A program made the translations under genes and the position numbers. Shown here piece by piece: positions 51,010-59,557 of a DNA stretch of 64,000 nt (position 1 is its first letter; each line of letters opens with the position of its first letter). Location of the stretch: contig NZ_CP104205.1 in assembly GCF_025244665.1 (NCBI RefSeq), forward strand, positions 2,167,001 to 2,231,000, written 5' to 3'. The notes below the pieces were generated by a model, which made no database searches, was not told the origin of the DNA, and saw only the letters and a list, made by a program, of their open reading frames with translations. The DNA is from Maribacter litopenaei (lineage in GTDB: Bacteria > Bacteroidota > Bacteroidia > Flavobacteriales > Flavobacteriaceae).

Positions 51010-52365
51010 ATGGATGTAGAAATTCTTGCCGGAATTCAATTCGCTTTTACTATTGCTTTTCACTACATATATCCACCACTGAGCATAGGTATAGGTTTGA
51101 TTATGGTCATTATGGAAGGTTTGTATCTTAAAACTGGCCATAAGCACTATGAAGTTCTTACTAGGTTTTGGTTAAAGATATTCGCCATAACCTTTGGAAT
51201 TGGGGTGGCTACGGGAATTATCATGGAGTTTGAATTCGGCACCAATTGGTCCGTATACTCCAAATATGTGGGTGATATTTTTGGTAGTGCATTGGCAGCC
51301 GAAGGGCTATTCGCTTTTGGTTTGGAAAGTACTTTTTTAGGGATTTTATTATTTGGCTGGAACCGCGTATCACCAAAAGTTCATTTCATATCCGCACTTG
51401 GTGTTTTTTTAGGGTCTATGTTTTCTGCGGTCCGGATAGTGGTCGCCAATAGTTGGCAACAAACCCCCGCAGGATACCATATTGTAGGTGAAGGTCTAAG
51501 TGCCAGGGCCGAGGTAACCAATTTTTGGGCCATGGTTTTTAACCCATCTAGTGTGGATAGAATTATCCATGTTTGGCAAGGGGCATTTTTAGCGGGTGCT
51601 TTTATGGTCTTGAGCGTTCATGCCTATTATCTTTTAAAGGGAAGATATGTTCAGATTTCCAAAAAAGCATTCAAAATCGCTTTATTTGTAGCTACCGTTA
51701 TTTCTTTGTCGCAACTAGTTTCGGGTCATAGTTCAGCTGATGGCGTTGCCAAGCATCAACCGGCCAAACTGGCCGCTATGGAAGGCCACTATGAGGAATC
51801 CGCAGCAGCTGACCTTTACCTATTTGGTTGGGTTAACAATGAAACCCGTAAAGTTACTGGTATGGGAATACCTGGAGGTTTATCCTTTTTGGTACATCAA
51901 GATTTTGAGAAGCCCATTAAAGGCCTGAATGCCTTCCCAAAGGATGAAATACCCACTCAGGTCAATGCCGTGTTTCAGTTTTATCATATAATGATTTCAA
52001 TCGGCATGTTTCTTATTCTATTGACTCTTTACGCTAGTTATTTATGGTGGCGAGGGACATTATTTGACAAAAAGTGGTTGCTCAAAATCTTTGCGTTTTC
52101 GGTATTATTGCCCCAAATAGCGAACCAAGTTGGATGGTTCGCTGCGGAAATGGGTCGTCAACCCTGGGTTGTTTACGGGCATTTAAAAACAAGCGAAGCA
52201 TTTTCACAGGAGGTGTCCGCAAATCAAATCCTGTTCTCATTGGTATTGTTTCTGATAGTCTACACGATTCTATTTTTGTTGTTTTTGTATTCCCTGAACA
52301 AAAAAATTAAGCATGGACCTTATGAGGAAGCTGAAAATCCGGACGAATTTTTAAAATATACATAA
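51010..52365 (+). CDS. cydA: Cytochrome bd quinol oxidase subunit I
   Basis: The 451-aa membrane protein has the heme-ligand region FAFTIAFHYIYPPLSIG (His18) and GVATGIIMEFEFGTNW, AAEGLFAFGLEST, and AVRIVVANSWQQTPAGY. The late QVGWFAAEMGRQPWVVYGHLKTSEAFS holds the conserved GRQPW and a Met ligand area. The Q-loop is short, as in CydA of S type. It oxidises quinol and reduces O2. In other bacteria cytochrome bd resists sulfide that blocks heme-copper oxidases, fitting its sulfur operator. Followed by cydB after 10 bases. Confidence 0.95.
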   Translation: MDVEILAGIQFAFTIAFHYIYPPLSIGIGLIMVIMEGLYLKTGHKHYEVLTRFWLKIFAITFGIGVATGIIMEFEFGTNWSVYSKYVGDIFGSALAAEGLFAFGLESTFLGILLFGWNRVSPKVHFISALGVFLGSMFSAVRIVVANSWQQTPAGYHIVGEGLSARAEVTNFWAMVFNPSSVDRIIHVWQGAFLAGAFMVLSVHAYYLLKGRYVQISKKAFKIALFVATVISLSQLVSGHSSADGVAKHQPAKLAAMEGHYEESAAADLYLFGWVNNETRKVTGMGIPGGLSFLVHQDFEKPIKGLNAFPKDEIPTQVNAVFQFYHIMISIGMFLILLTLYASYLWWRGTLFDKKWLLKIFAFSVLLPQIANQVGWFAAEMGRQPWVVYGHLKTSEAFSQEVSANQILFSLVLFLIVYTILFLLFLYSLNKKIKHGPYEEAENPDEFLKYT

Positions 52366-52375
52366 GAGCAGAATC

Positions 52376-53413
52376 ATGGAAACATTTTTAGGGATAGATT
52401 ATCCAACGCTGTGGTATTTAGTAGTGGGATTGCTGTTTTCAGGTTATGCCATTTTGGAGGGCTTTGATTATGGTGCAGGGGCTTGGCATTTGTTTTTTAG
52501 AAAGGATTTGAGCAGACGAATTGCCATAAACGCCATTGGACCATTGTGGGACGCTAACCAAGTTTGGTTGATTATTGGAGGAGGTGCCCTATTCGCCGGG
52601 TTTCCGGTCATGTATGCTACCATGCTTTCGGCCATGTATATTCCTTTTATGGTGTTTTTGATGTTGCTCGTTTTACGCTCGGCGGCCATTAAATTTAGAA
52701 GTTCGGAAGAAATGACCTGGTGGCGAAAAACTTGGGATGTCGTCTATTTTGTATCCAATACCCTTATAGGTTTTCTTTTGGGCGTTGTTCTTGGAAACAT
52801 TCTCCAAGGCTTTGAACTTCATGAAAACTTTGAATATAGGGGAGGCATCTTTTTAACTTTTTTAAACCCATATGCCCTCATGACGGGCCTCACTACCCTG
52901 TCCATTTTTATGACCCAAGGAGCAATTTTTTTGTTGTTAAAGACAGAAGGCAAGCTGCATGATAGACTTTCCTATCTCTTGAAAAAAGGAATGGTTTTCT
53001 TCATTATCAGCTTTGCTATTACCTCATTATACACCCTTACCTTCCTTCACGGGGTAACCGATAAATTTAAAGAGCAGCCCATTTTCTTTATTCTACCGAT
53101 ACTTGCGTTTCCGGCGGTAGCCAATGTACCCAGATTGGTTTCTAAAAAAAGATATGCGTACGCATTGGTGTTTTCATCATTGATTATGGCATTTTTATTA
53201 ATGTTGGTGGCATTTCAACTATATCCCGTGCTTTTGCCATCAACAGTTAACCCAGGATATAGTGTAACCATTTATAATGCGGCCTCTTCCCAAAAATCAT
53301 TGGGAATTATGCTGACCATCGTATTAATCGGCGCACCACTTCTAGCGGGATACTTTTTATTTTTATACAAAACCTTTCATGGCAAAGTAAAATTGGACGA
53401 TACCAGTTATTGA
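52376..53413 (+). CDS. cydB: Cytochrome bd quinol oxidase subunit II
   Basis: The 345-aa integral membrane protein begins with the CydB signature YAILEGFDYGAGAWHLF and NAIGPLWDANQVWLIIGGGALFAGFP. It holds about eight to nine helices. Subunit II supports assembly and heme insertion with CydA. No small CydX-like frame was seen directly after it. A hairpin terminator follows at 53436. Confidence 0.95.
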   Translation: METFLGIDYPTLWYLVVGLLFSGYAILEGFDYGAGAWHLFFRKDLSRRIAINAIGPLWDANQVWLIIGGGALFAGFPVMYATMLSAMYIPFMVFLMLLVLRSAAIKFRSSEEMTWWRKTWDVVYFVSNTLIGFLLGVVLGNILQGFELHENFEYRGGIFLTFLNPYALMTGLTTLSIFMTQGAIFLLLKTEGKLHDRLSYLLKKGMVFFIISFAITSLYTLTFLHGVTDKFKEQPIFFILPILAFPAVANVPRLVSKKRYAYALVFSSLIMAFLLMLVAFQLYPVLLPSTVNPGYSVTIYNAASSQKSLGIMLTIVLIGAPLLAGYFLFLYKTFHGKVKLDDTSY

Positions 53414-53435
53414 GGTATGAGCAATGGCTGTTAAT

Positions 53436-53465
53436 AAAAGAGCATCCAAATGGGTGCTCTTTTCA
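53436..53465 (+). terminator. Terminator after cydB
   Basis: AAAAGAGCA and TGCTCTTTT pair around a G-C rich loop. Confidence 0.85.
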
Positions 53466-53608
53466 TGTTACTACGGGGACGAACTCAAATTATCGTTGAA
53501 ATCAGTATTTTGTGTCAAGTATTATCCTTTGGTAATCAAAAAATGAAATAAGGTCTAATACATCTTTCTTGAACAAATAATCGACAATTATATAGGGTAT
53601 TGCTATTT

Positions 53609-53653
53609 GTAACCTTTGTTACAGACCAAAACCTGATCAATGTCATATATTTG
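53609..53653 (+). promoter_or_regulatory. Sulfur-regulon operator 11 and promoter of the YeeE/YedE pair
   Basis: GTAAC-CTTT-GTTAC at 53609-53622, inside TGTAAC...GTTACA; perfect -7 box TATATTTG at 53646-53653; spacing 34 bp (centre 53615.5 to 53649.5). Confidence 0.85.
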
Positions 53654-53669
53654 CCTCATAAAAATTGTT

Positions 53670-54227
53670 ATGGACTGGATTTATGAACCTTGGCCTTGGT
53701 ATGTTTCCGGGCCGATGATTGCTTTGGTGATGTTCCTATTATTAATGGTAGGAAAGAACTTTGGAATGTCCTCCAACCTTAGGATCTTATGTACTATATG
53801 TGGTGCAGGCAATAAAGCTGATTTTTTTAGATTTGACTGGAAGGCGCAACGCTGGAACCTAGTAGTGGTATTAGGTGCCATTATCGGTGGTTTTATTGGT
53901 TCACATTTTATGACCACCGATGCGGCCGTTGCAATTAACCCTGATACGGTGAGCACTCTTAATGAGCTTGGTTTTAGCAGCGCAGGTAAGACCTATTTAC
54001 CCACAGAACTATTTAATATGGAAGCCATGACAGACCTCAAAAGTCTTGCGCTTTTGTCTATTGGCGGACTCTTGGTAGGTTTTGGTACCCGCTATGCAGG
54101 AGGATGCACCTCCGGCCATGCCATTTCCGGATTGAGCAACCTTCAGTTCCCATCACTGATTGCCGTTGTAGGGTTCTTTATCGGTGGTTTGATTATGATC
54201 CATCTTATTTTCCCCCTAATATTTTAA
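53670..54227 (+). CDS. YeeE/YedE family thiosulfate-type transporter, first half
   Basis: Starts MDWIYEPWPWYVSGP at 53670, 16 bases after the -7 box. The 185-aa membrane protein carries the YeeE Cys motif TRYAGGCTSGHAISGLS and GLIMIHLIFPLI at its end. YeeE of other bacteria imports thiosulfate using conserved Cys residues as a relay. Here, as in many Bacteroidota, the transporter is split into two short genes; the other half follows 3 bases later. Confidence 0.9.
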   Translation: MDWIYEPWPWYVSGPMIALVMFLLLMVGKNFGMSSNLRILCTICGAGNKADFFRFDWKAQRWNLVVVLGAIIGGFIGSHFMTTDAAVAINPDTVSTLNELGFSSAGKTYLPTELFNMEAMTDLKSLALLSIGGLLVGFGTRYAGGCTSGHAISGLSNLQFPSLIAVVGFFIGGLIMIHLIFPLIF

Positions 54228-54230
54228 ACT

Positions 54231-54644
54231 ATGAGAACCCTATCCTATTTATTGATCGGAATCGTTTTCGGAATCACCATGTTCAAATCTGAAGCAGCAT
54301 CCTGGTTCCGGATTTATGAGATGTTCAAATTTGAATCCTTCCACATGTATGGTATCATAGGTTCTACGGTGCTAATTGGAATTATTACGGTACAAATGAT
54401 CAAAAGAGTACCTATTAAGTCCTTTTATGGAGAAACGATCCAAATACCACCTAAGGCCAAGAGTTTTAGCCGTTATATGTTTGGAGGAATACTTTTCGGA
54501 TTGGGTTGGGCCTTGGCAGGTGCTTGCCCAGGACCCATGTTCACCTTGGTCGGTGCGGGCTATGTTCCCATTTTGGTAGTAATTGCTGCGTCGATTTTGG
54601 GAACTTTCCTTTATGGATTACTTAAAGACAAATTGCCTCACTAG
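54231..54644 (+). CDS. YeeE/YedE family (DUF6691-type) transporter, second half
   Basis: The 137-aa membrane protein has FGITMFKSEAASWFRIYEMFKFESFHMYG and the second Cys motif WALAGACPGPMFTLVGAG. It pairs with the preceding YeeE-like gene to form one channel with two pseudo-symmetric halves. Co-transcribed from operator 11. Direction of transport, uptake or export of thiosulfate or sulfite, cannot be read from the sequence. Confidence 0.9.
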   Translation: MRTLSYLLIGIVFGITMFKSEAASWFRIYEMFKFESFHMYGIIGSTVLIGIITVQMIKRVPIKSFYGETIQIPPKAKSFSRYMFGGILFGLGWALAGACPGPMFTLVGAGYVPILVVIAASILGTFLYGLLKDKLPH

Positions 54645-54726
54645 CTAGCTACAATTTCCACCCATTTTTTCGGATTAGTTGAGTGAAGTCCAAAAAGTAA
54701 CTTAATCAAATTCCTTTATGAATGGT

Positions 54727-54770
54727 ATGATTTTTATCATTCCCTAGGTGTCGCTTTATGTGTAGTTTTC
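54727..54770 (+). promoter_or_regulatory. Fnr-like operator and promoter of the universal stress protein gene
   Basis: ATGAT-TTTT-ATCAT at 54727-54740, the TGAT-N4-ATCA half-site pattern of Fnr-type regulators; probable -7 box TAGTTTTC at 54763-54770; spacing 33 bp. Confidence 0.6.
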
Positions 54771-54792
54771 GGTTAACCCATAACCTATCCCG

Positions 54793-55635
54793 ATGACTAT
54801 TCTATATGCGACCGATTGTTCTAAAAACTCCATATCTACGTTACAATATGCCCAAAAACTGGCCTTACAGTTAAGTGCCAAGTTGGTGGTACTCTATGTC
54901 TACGATATTCCACCCATTGCCGGAAAAACCATCAAAACGGAGGAGCAGATTCAAAGGGGGCTAAAAAAGGAAAAATTACAACTCTTGAGGAGCTATTGCC
55001 ATGAAAATTCGGTAGAAAATATAAAAAATCTAACCATGTTCCTTACCTCCGAATATGGAGCTTCCATTACGCATACCATCATGGAATACACCCTACATTT
55101 GGATTGTAATCTATTGATAATTGGTATGAAGGATGAACACAGCAAAAGGGGTGTGTTTTCAGGAAATATCGCCAATAGTCTACTAAGGCATATCAATTGT
55201 AAAATGATGATCGTTCCAAATGCTTTTGAATTCTCTGCCATAACATCGATTGTTTACGCAACCGACTTTGAGGAAGAAGACATTAAGGCTATTCAGCAGG
55301 TACTACAAGTTTTTAAAATGCAAAATTTAGAAATCAAAGTTGTCCATGTGGATACAAATACAAACGCCAAAGGAAAGGAGCAAATGGAGTGGTTTAAGGA
55401 AATGGTACTTGAAAAGGTTGGGGATAGTACAATTTCGTTTAATGTAATAAATGCCAAAACAGTTCCCCAAGGTTTGCGCATGTTCATCGGGGATGAAAAC
55501 CCTAACCTAATCGCTCTTTTGGAACGTGAGGAGCCAACAATATTTAAAAAATTGTTTCACAAGGATTTGATCAAAACTATGGAGTCGCGAATTAGAATCC
55601 CAATACTATCTATTAACCAAAAGTCGTTACAGTGA
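54793..55635 (+). CDS. Universal stress protein, tandem UspA domains
   Basis: The 280-aa cytoplasmic protein has two UspA-like domains. The first (MTILYATDCSKNSISTLQYAQKLA; LLIIGMKDEHSKRGVFSGNIANSLLRHINCKMMIVP) keeps a recognisable GxSGNI-like nucleotide loop; the second starts TSIVYATDFEEEDI and is less conserved. Tandem UspA proteins in this phylum often respond to low oxygen. Its promoter has an Fnr-like dyad rather than the GTAAC site, so it may mark the edge of the sulfur regulon. Confidence 0.88.
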   Translation: MTILYATDCSKNSISTLQYAQKLALQLSAKLVVLYVYDIPPIAGKTIKTEEQIQRGLKKEKLQLLRSYCHENSVENIKNLTMFLTSEYGASITHTIMEYTLHLDCNLLIIGMKDEHSKRGVFSGNIANSLLRHINCKMMIVPNAFEFSAITSIVYATDFEEEDIKAIQQVLQVFKMQNLEIKVVHVDTNTNAKGKEQMEWFKEMVLEKVGDSTISFNVINAKTVPQGLRMFIGDENPNLIALLEREEPTIFKKLFHKDLIKTMESRIRIPILSINQKSLQ

Positions 55636-55655
55636 ATATGTGCTTTTCATTCTCG

Positions 55656-55946
55656 TTAAATAATTAGACGTACCTCCCCAAGTTCCTCCAATCGATACGG
55701 AAATTTATCGCCGGGAGAGCCGATGAACATGAAATTGGTAGGAATATTCCATTCCTTTGAAAGCTCCTCTATTTTCTTTGGACCAAATTCATCCTCAACC
55801 TCCACAAAATCGATATCTATAGTGGGGTAGGCCCTATTGAGTACCTGTATATCCGTCCTCAAGTTTTTTACCACCTGAACTCCTTTATCCGGGATTGAAA
55901 CAATTTTTAGTTTTCTGGTAGGTTCATTCTTCTTAATATATAACAT
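55656..55946 (-). CDS. Small protein of unknown function
   Basis: The 96-aa protein is not recognised. It is charged and soluble (KNEPTRKLKIVSIPDKGVQVVKNLR; TIDIDFVEVEDEFGPKKIEELSKEWNIPTNFMFIG; DKFPYRLEELGEVRLII), with an alternating beta/alpha look reminiscent of thioredoxin-like folds but no Cys. It converges on the universal stress protein gene. A real protein is likely given the compositional pattern, but its role is unknown. Confidence 0.55.
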   Translation of the reverse strand: MLYIKKNEPTRKLKIVSIPDKGVQVVKNLRTDIQVLNRAYPTIDIDFVEVEDEFGPKKIEELSKEWNIPTNFMFIGSPGDKFPYRLEELGEVRLII

Positions 55947-56336
55947 GATTTTATTTAGTCACCTTTTTGAATGAAAATCCAGTATAAATTTGTAATTATT
56001 TATAGGATGGTAGGATTTATATTATCCTTATAAACCGCTATTTCTTCAAATTAAAGAATGTAAGAATTTCTCCTAAAAAGGGAAGAACTTGGAGAATCTC
56101 AACAAACTTTCATTGCAAATTAAGCTTTAATTCTTTTCAAGAAATTAGGATTTACAGAATCCTTTTACATCCAATGCTGAAAATAGAAAAGATGAAATTT
56201 CATAAATTCAAAAAAGGAAGGGATCTAGATAATCCTCAAAACCCTCATAGCAAATGACAAAGTGAAGGTTACCACCTTCGCACTTTTTGCTTTCAAACAC
56301 TTATACAAATTTTGTTTGCGCCCCCTTTAAAAGCAA
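55947..56336. other. Gene-free stretch with two diverged copies of a ~50-bp repeat
   Basis: No reading frame or RNA gene is evident. Two similar segments occur at about 56080-56125 and 56210-56257. Both run AAAAAGG-AAG, then GGAGAATCTCAACA or ATAATCCTCAAAA, then C-CAT-GCAAAT. They are imperfect and of unknown function. Confidence 0.4.
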
Positions 56337-56364
56337 AAAGTGAACTGTTTTCACAGTTCACTTT
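56337..56364 (-). terminator. Terminator downstream of tRNA-Pro
   Basis: AAAGTGAACTGT and ACAGTTCACTTT pair over a 4-base loop, followed on the minus strand by TTTTTGC. Confidence 0.85.
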
Positions 56365-56373
56365 AACATTCAG

Positions 56374-56447
56374 TCGGGATGACAGGATTTGAACCTGCGA
56401 CCACTCGACCCCCAGCCGAGTGCGCTACCGGACTGCGCTACATCCCG
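56374..56447 (-). tRNA. tRNA-Pro (anticodon GGG)
   Basis: The acceptor stem CGGGATG pairs with CATCCCG, discriminator A at 56374, no encoded CCA. The D arm contains GTAGCGCAG...GGTAGCGC; the anticodon stem-loop is CTCGG-CTGGGGG-TCGAG, giving anticodon GGG; the T arm holds GGTTCAAATCC. 74 bases. Confidence 0.95.
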
Positions 56448-56523
56448 AATTTTAATAAATAACACCAACTTTTGTGTTGGCCTCGTAGTTTTTCAAATGA
56501 CCTAGAACATCCTCTAGTGCAGT

Positions 56524-56583
56524 TTATCCTGAGCTCGCCTGCACTGAGCGCAGACGAAGTGTCGAAGGGCTACATCCCGAATT
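56524..56583. repeat. REP-like element with a short copy of the tRNA 5' end
   Basis: TTATCCTGAGC ... GTCGAAGGG resembles the TCCTGAGC/GTCGAAGGA repeats scattered through many bacterial genomes. It ends in CTACATCCCGAATT (56570-56583), an exact 14-base copy of 56438-56451, which spans the 5' end of tRNA-Pro and its flank. Confidence 0.5.
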
Positions 56584-56642
56584 CGGATGGCAAAAATAAA
56601 AAAGTAAAATAGATTACTCCCTATCTTTTTGCAAATTTTAAA

Positions 56643-57562
56643 CTAGCGCAAACTTTCAATCCATTCGAATAGTCGCTCTGTCCAACCTCTAAGGTGTATA
56701 TCGTTTCCGGCCAATGAAAATCCGTGTCCGCCTTTAGGATAAATGTGCATCGTCGCAGATACCCCTTTATCTTTAAGTGCCTGAAAAAATAGCAAACTAT
56801 TTTCTACTGGAACCCCTCCATCATCCGTAGCGTGCATGAGAAAGGTGGGCGGTGTTTCAGCAGATACTTGTTTTTCATTTGAAAAGTGCTCGACCATGGC
56901 TTCCGTGGGATTTTCACCAATTAAATTTTTCTTGGAACCGCCATGAGTGTTTAAGCCAAAGGTAATGACCGGATACCCAAGCGCCATAAAGTCCGGGCGG
57001 GTACTAAGTTGATCAACAGCATCCACGGCTTCATAGACCTTTTCATTATAATGTGTACCTAAGGTAGAAGCCAAATGACCCCCAGCAGAAAACCCGATAA
57101 TCCCGATTTTATCCGTCTTAATATTCCAACCATCGGCCTTACTACGCACCAAACGTATGGCACGTTGAGCATCGATCAACGGTACATTGTGCTTTTCCAC
57201 TTGCGATACATCAGAAGGCAATCGGTACTTCACGACAATACCAGCTATGCCCTTTCCGTTTAAAAACTTCGCTATATCCGTTCCTTCCCAATCATAGGCC
57301 AAAACACCATATCCCCCACCAGGGAAAATCAACATGGCCTCACCGGTAGCATTTCTTGCTGAAGGCAAATACACCTCAATAGTAGGGTCTTGCACCTTAC
57401 TAATAATGAGAATACCTTCTTCTCTATGAGTCTCCTTTTCGTTACTATGAATGTGATTGGGACCTTACCCTTTGGCCATAAGGGTATAATGGTATCTTGT
57501 GAATACATGGTTATACCTATTAAGAAAATTATTCCGTAAACTAGTTTTTTTGGCGTTTCCAT
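56643..57562 (-). CDS. Alpha/beta hydrolase, acetyl-xylan-esterase-like, frame broken
   Basis: A signal peptide (VYGIIFLIGITMYSQ) leads to an esterase of the BD-FAE/axe type: IPLWPKGKVPN, AMLIFPGGGYGVLAYDWEG, the nucleophile GFSAGGHLAS, DDGGVPVENSLLF and HGFSLAG with the His. Repaired length is 306 aa; one base is missing near 57461 (GGTCCC on the minus strand). Such enzymes remove acetyl or similar esters from plant or algal polysaccharides. First of the carbohydrate block, but on the opposite strand from GH130. Confidence 0.87.
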
Positions 57563-57574
57563 TTTTCTATTATT

Positions 57575-58288
57575 TTATTCGCAATCCCAGGTAAAGTTGG
57601 CTATTTTTTCATTGGATGCAGATGACAGGTTATAGTGCCACCATTCCGTGCGTATCGACCAAAAGCCATGCTTTTCCATCGTTTCCTTTAATAATTTTCT
57701 ATTGTCCAAAATTTCTTGGGGAAGATCTGTATTATCGTGATAGGCCCTTTTACCAAAAAAATCGAAATCGGTTCCCATATTCAATTCCTTCCCGTCCAGA
57801 TCCACCAAGGTAATATCCACTGCCCCGCCCTTATTATGTATGAATCCTTTTACCGGATTCGCCACATATTGCGGGTTGGGAACAATCTCCCACATCTTGT
57901 ACTGAACGGAATTGGGCCTATAGCAATCGTAGAACTTTATTTTTACACCTTCTTTTAAAAAGTCCTTATTAGCGGCAATTAGGGCCTTCGCGGTTTTGAC
58001 CCGGGTGTAGCATTCGGCACATTCATACACCTTAGCCTTTAAAAAGTTATTTTCAGTGGCATAGCGCATGTCATAGGCAAAGTCATCACTAAAGTCGGCC
58101 AGCCTTATAAAGGTGGTATCGGCCAGTCCATCAAAACTCCTTAGTCGCACTTCTGAAACTGGTGCTGCCTCGATCATGGTATCCTTTTTCTTTATTTTTT
58201 CGGGGATTGCCGCCTCTTTTTCCTTTTTATTTCCCGACTTACAGGAAACAATCAATAGACAGAAAAGCATTCCAAAAATGTATTTCAT
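57575..58288 (-). CDS. M15 family D-Ala-D-Ala dipeptidase (VanX-like) lipoprotein
   Basis: Lipobox LIVSCKSG. The 237-aa M15D peptidase has KIKFYDCYRPNSVQYKMW, the metal ligands of FIHNKGGAVDITLVD (His, Asp) and EWWHYN (catalytic Glu and His). VanX-like enzymes cleave D-Ala-D-Ala; chromosomal homologues work in cell-wall recycling, so vancomycin resistance should not be inferred. The esterase gene lies 12 bases downstream on the same strand. Confidence 0.9.
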   Translation of the reverse strand: MKYIFGMLFCLLIVSCKSGNKKEKEAAIPEKIKKKDTMIEAAPVSEVRLRSFDGLADTTFIRLADFSDDFAYDMRYATENNFLKAKVYECAECYTRVKTAKALIAANKDFLKEGVKIKFYDCYRPNSVQYKMWEIVPNPQYVANPVKGFIHNKGGAVDITLVDLDGKELNMGTDFDFFGKRAYHDNTDLPQEILDNRKLLKETMEKHGFWSIRTEWWHYNLSSASNEKIANFTWDCE

Positions 58289-58430
58289 ACCTGCAATTAT
58301 TGCGATTAAATTACATCTAATTGAGGGAACTTCCTAAAACCTACTTCATATGAAGGTGGGATTCCAATTTTTCATGATGATTGATGTAAATATGCGTAAA
58401 TTGATTTTTGTGAAAAATCAAATCCGAACT

Positions 58431-59551
58431 ATGTATTCAAAAATTTCCCTCGTTAGTATCCTTATCCTTTTTTTAGCCTGCAAAAATAAATCAGGGACAA
58501 CCGAGCCAACTGGAGAAGAACCCTCTTCCCAATGGCTATTGGGTTTTGAAAAGGCTGAAAAAATCCAATAATGGTTCCGGATTCTACCTACATATTTACC
58601 GATCCCATTACCCAAAAGGAAGTCCGATGGCAAAAGGCAGATGTTTTTAATCCGGGGGCCATTGTAAAAAACGATACCGTTTTTCTCCTGTTTCGTGCCG
58701 AGGACAACCCCGATGCCATTTTAGGCGGACGCACCTCAAGAATCGGGCTCGCCTATAGTACCAATGGTATTGATTTCACCAAGTATCCGGAACCGGTTTT
58801 CTTTCCACAGGACGACGCATTTAAAAAATGGGACTACCCTGGTGGTATGGAAGATCCTCGAATTGTAGAAACACCTGATGGCACGTACCTTATGTACTAT
58901 ACTAGTTGGAACCAAGATGTAGCCGGACTTTCCGTAGCCTCTTCAGATGATTTGAAAAATTGGTCCAACCATGGCCCCATATTTCAAAAGGCTCACGACG
59001 GTAAATTCTTGGATGTTTGGAGCAAGTCGGGTTCCGTGGTGACGGAATTAACCAATGGCCGCTTAATCGCCAAAAAATTCAATGGTAAATACCTCATGTA
59101 TTGGGGAGAACTTTTTGTAAATCTTGCCGAAAGTGAAAATGGAATCGACTGGACACCCCTACTTGATGACAATGGCGAACTCCTTCATGTGTTTAAACCG
59201 ACCTTAAACGAGTTCGATAGTCACTTAACGGAACCGGGGCCTCCGGCCTTATATACCGAAAATGGAATTCTATTGCTGTATAATGGCAAGAATCTTTCAG
59301 GTGAAGGTGCTACCGACCAATATCCGGAAGGCACCTATTGTGGCGGGCAAGTGCTATTTGATAAAGAAAACCCAACCAAGATGCTAGAACGACTGGAAAC
59401 TCCTTTCATTTGCCCCAGCTTGCCCCATGAAGTCAGCGGGCAATACAAGGCCGGAACCACCTTTATCCAAGGATTGGTCTATTTTAAGGACCAATGGTTT
59501 CTGTATTATGGGACGGCCGATTCCATGGTGGGATTGGCGATTAAGGAATAA
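58431..59551 (+). CDS. Glycoside hydrolase family 130-like (mannoside phosphorylase/hydrolase) lipoprotein, frame broken
   Basis: Starts MYSKISLVSILILFLACKNK, a lipoprotein signal. The five-bladed propeller has VFNPGAIVKNDTVFLLFRAED, RIGLAYSTNGIDF, GGMEDPRIVETPDGTYLMYYT with the catalytic-region Asp, and YGTADSMVGLAI at the end. Repaired length is 373 aa; one A is missing from the run at 58558-58563. GH130 enzymes act on beta-mannosides by phosphorolysis or hydrolysis; export favours hydrolysis (inference). 6 bases before the sulfatase gene. Confidence 0.87.
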
Positions 59552-59557
59552 TATGGC

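Noticed and set aside
56080..56257. CRISPR-like or tandem array
   Set aside because: Only two imperfect copies with unequal content and no spacer regularity.
57575..58288. Vancomycin resistance (VanX) call
   Set aside because: No VanH or VanA/B ligase genes are nearby; chromosomal M15D dipeptidases with this sequence pattern serve peptidoglycan turnover.
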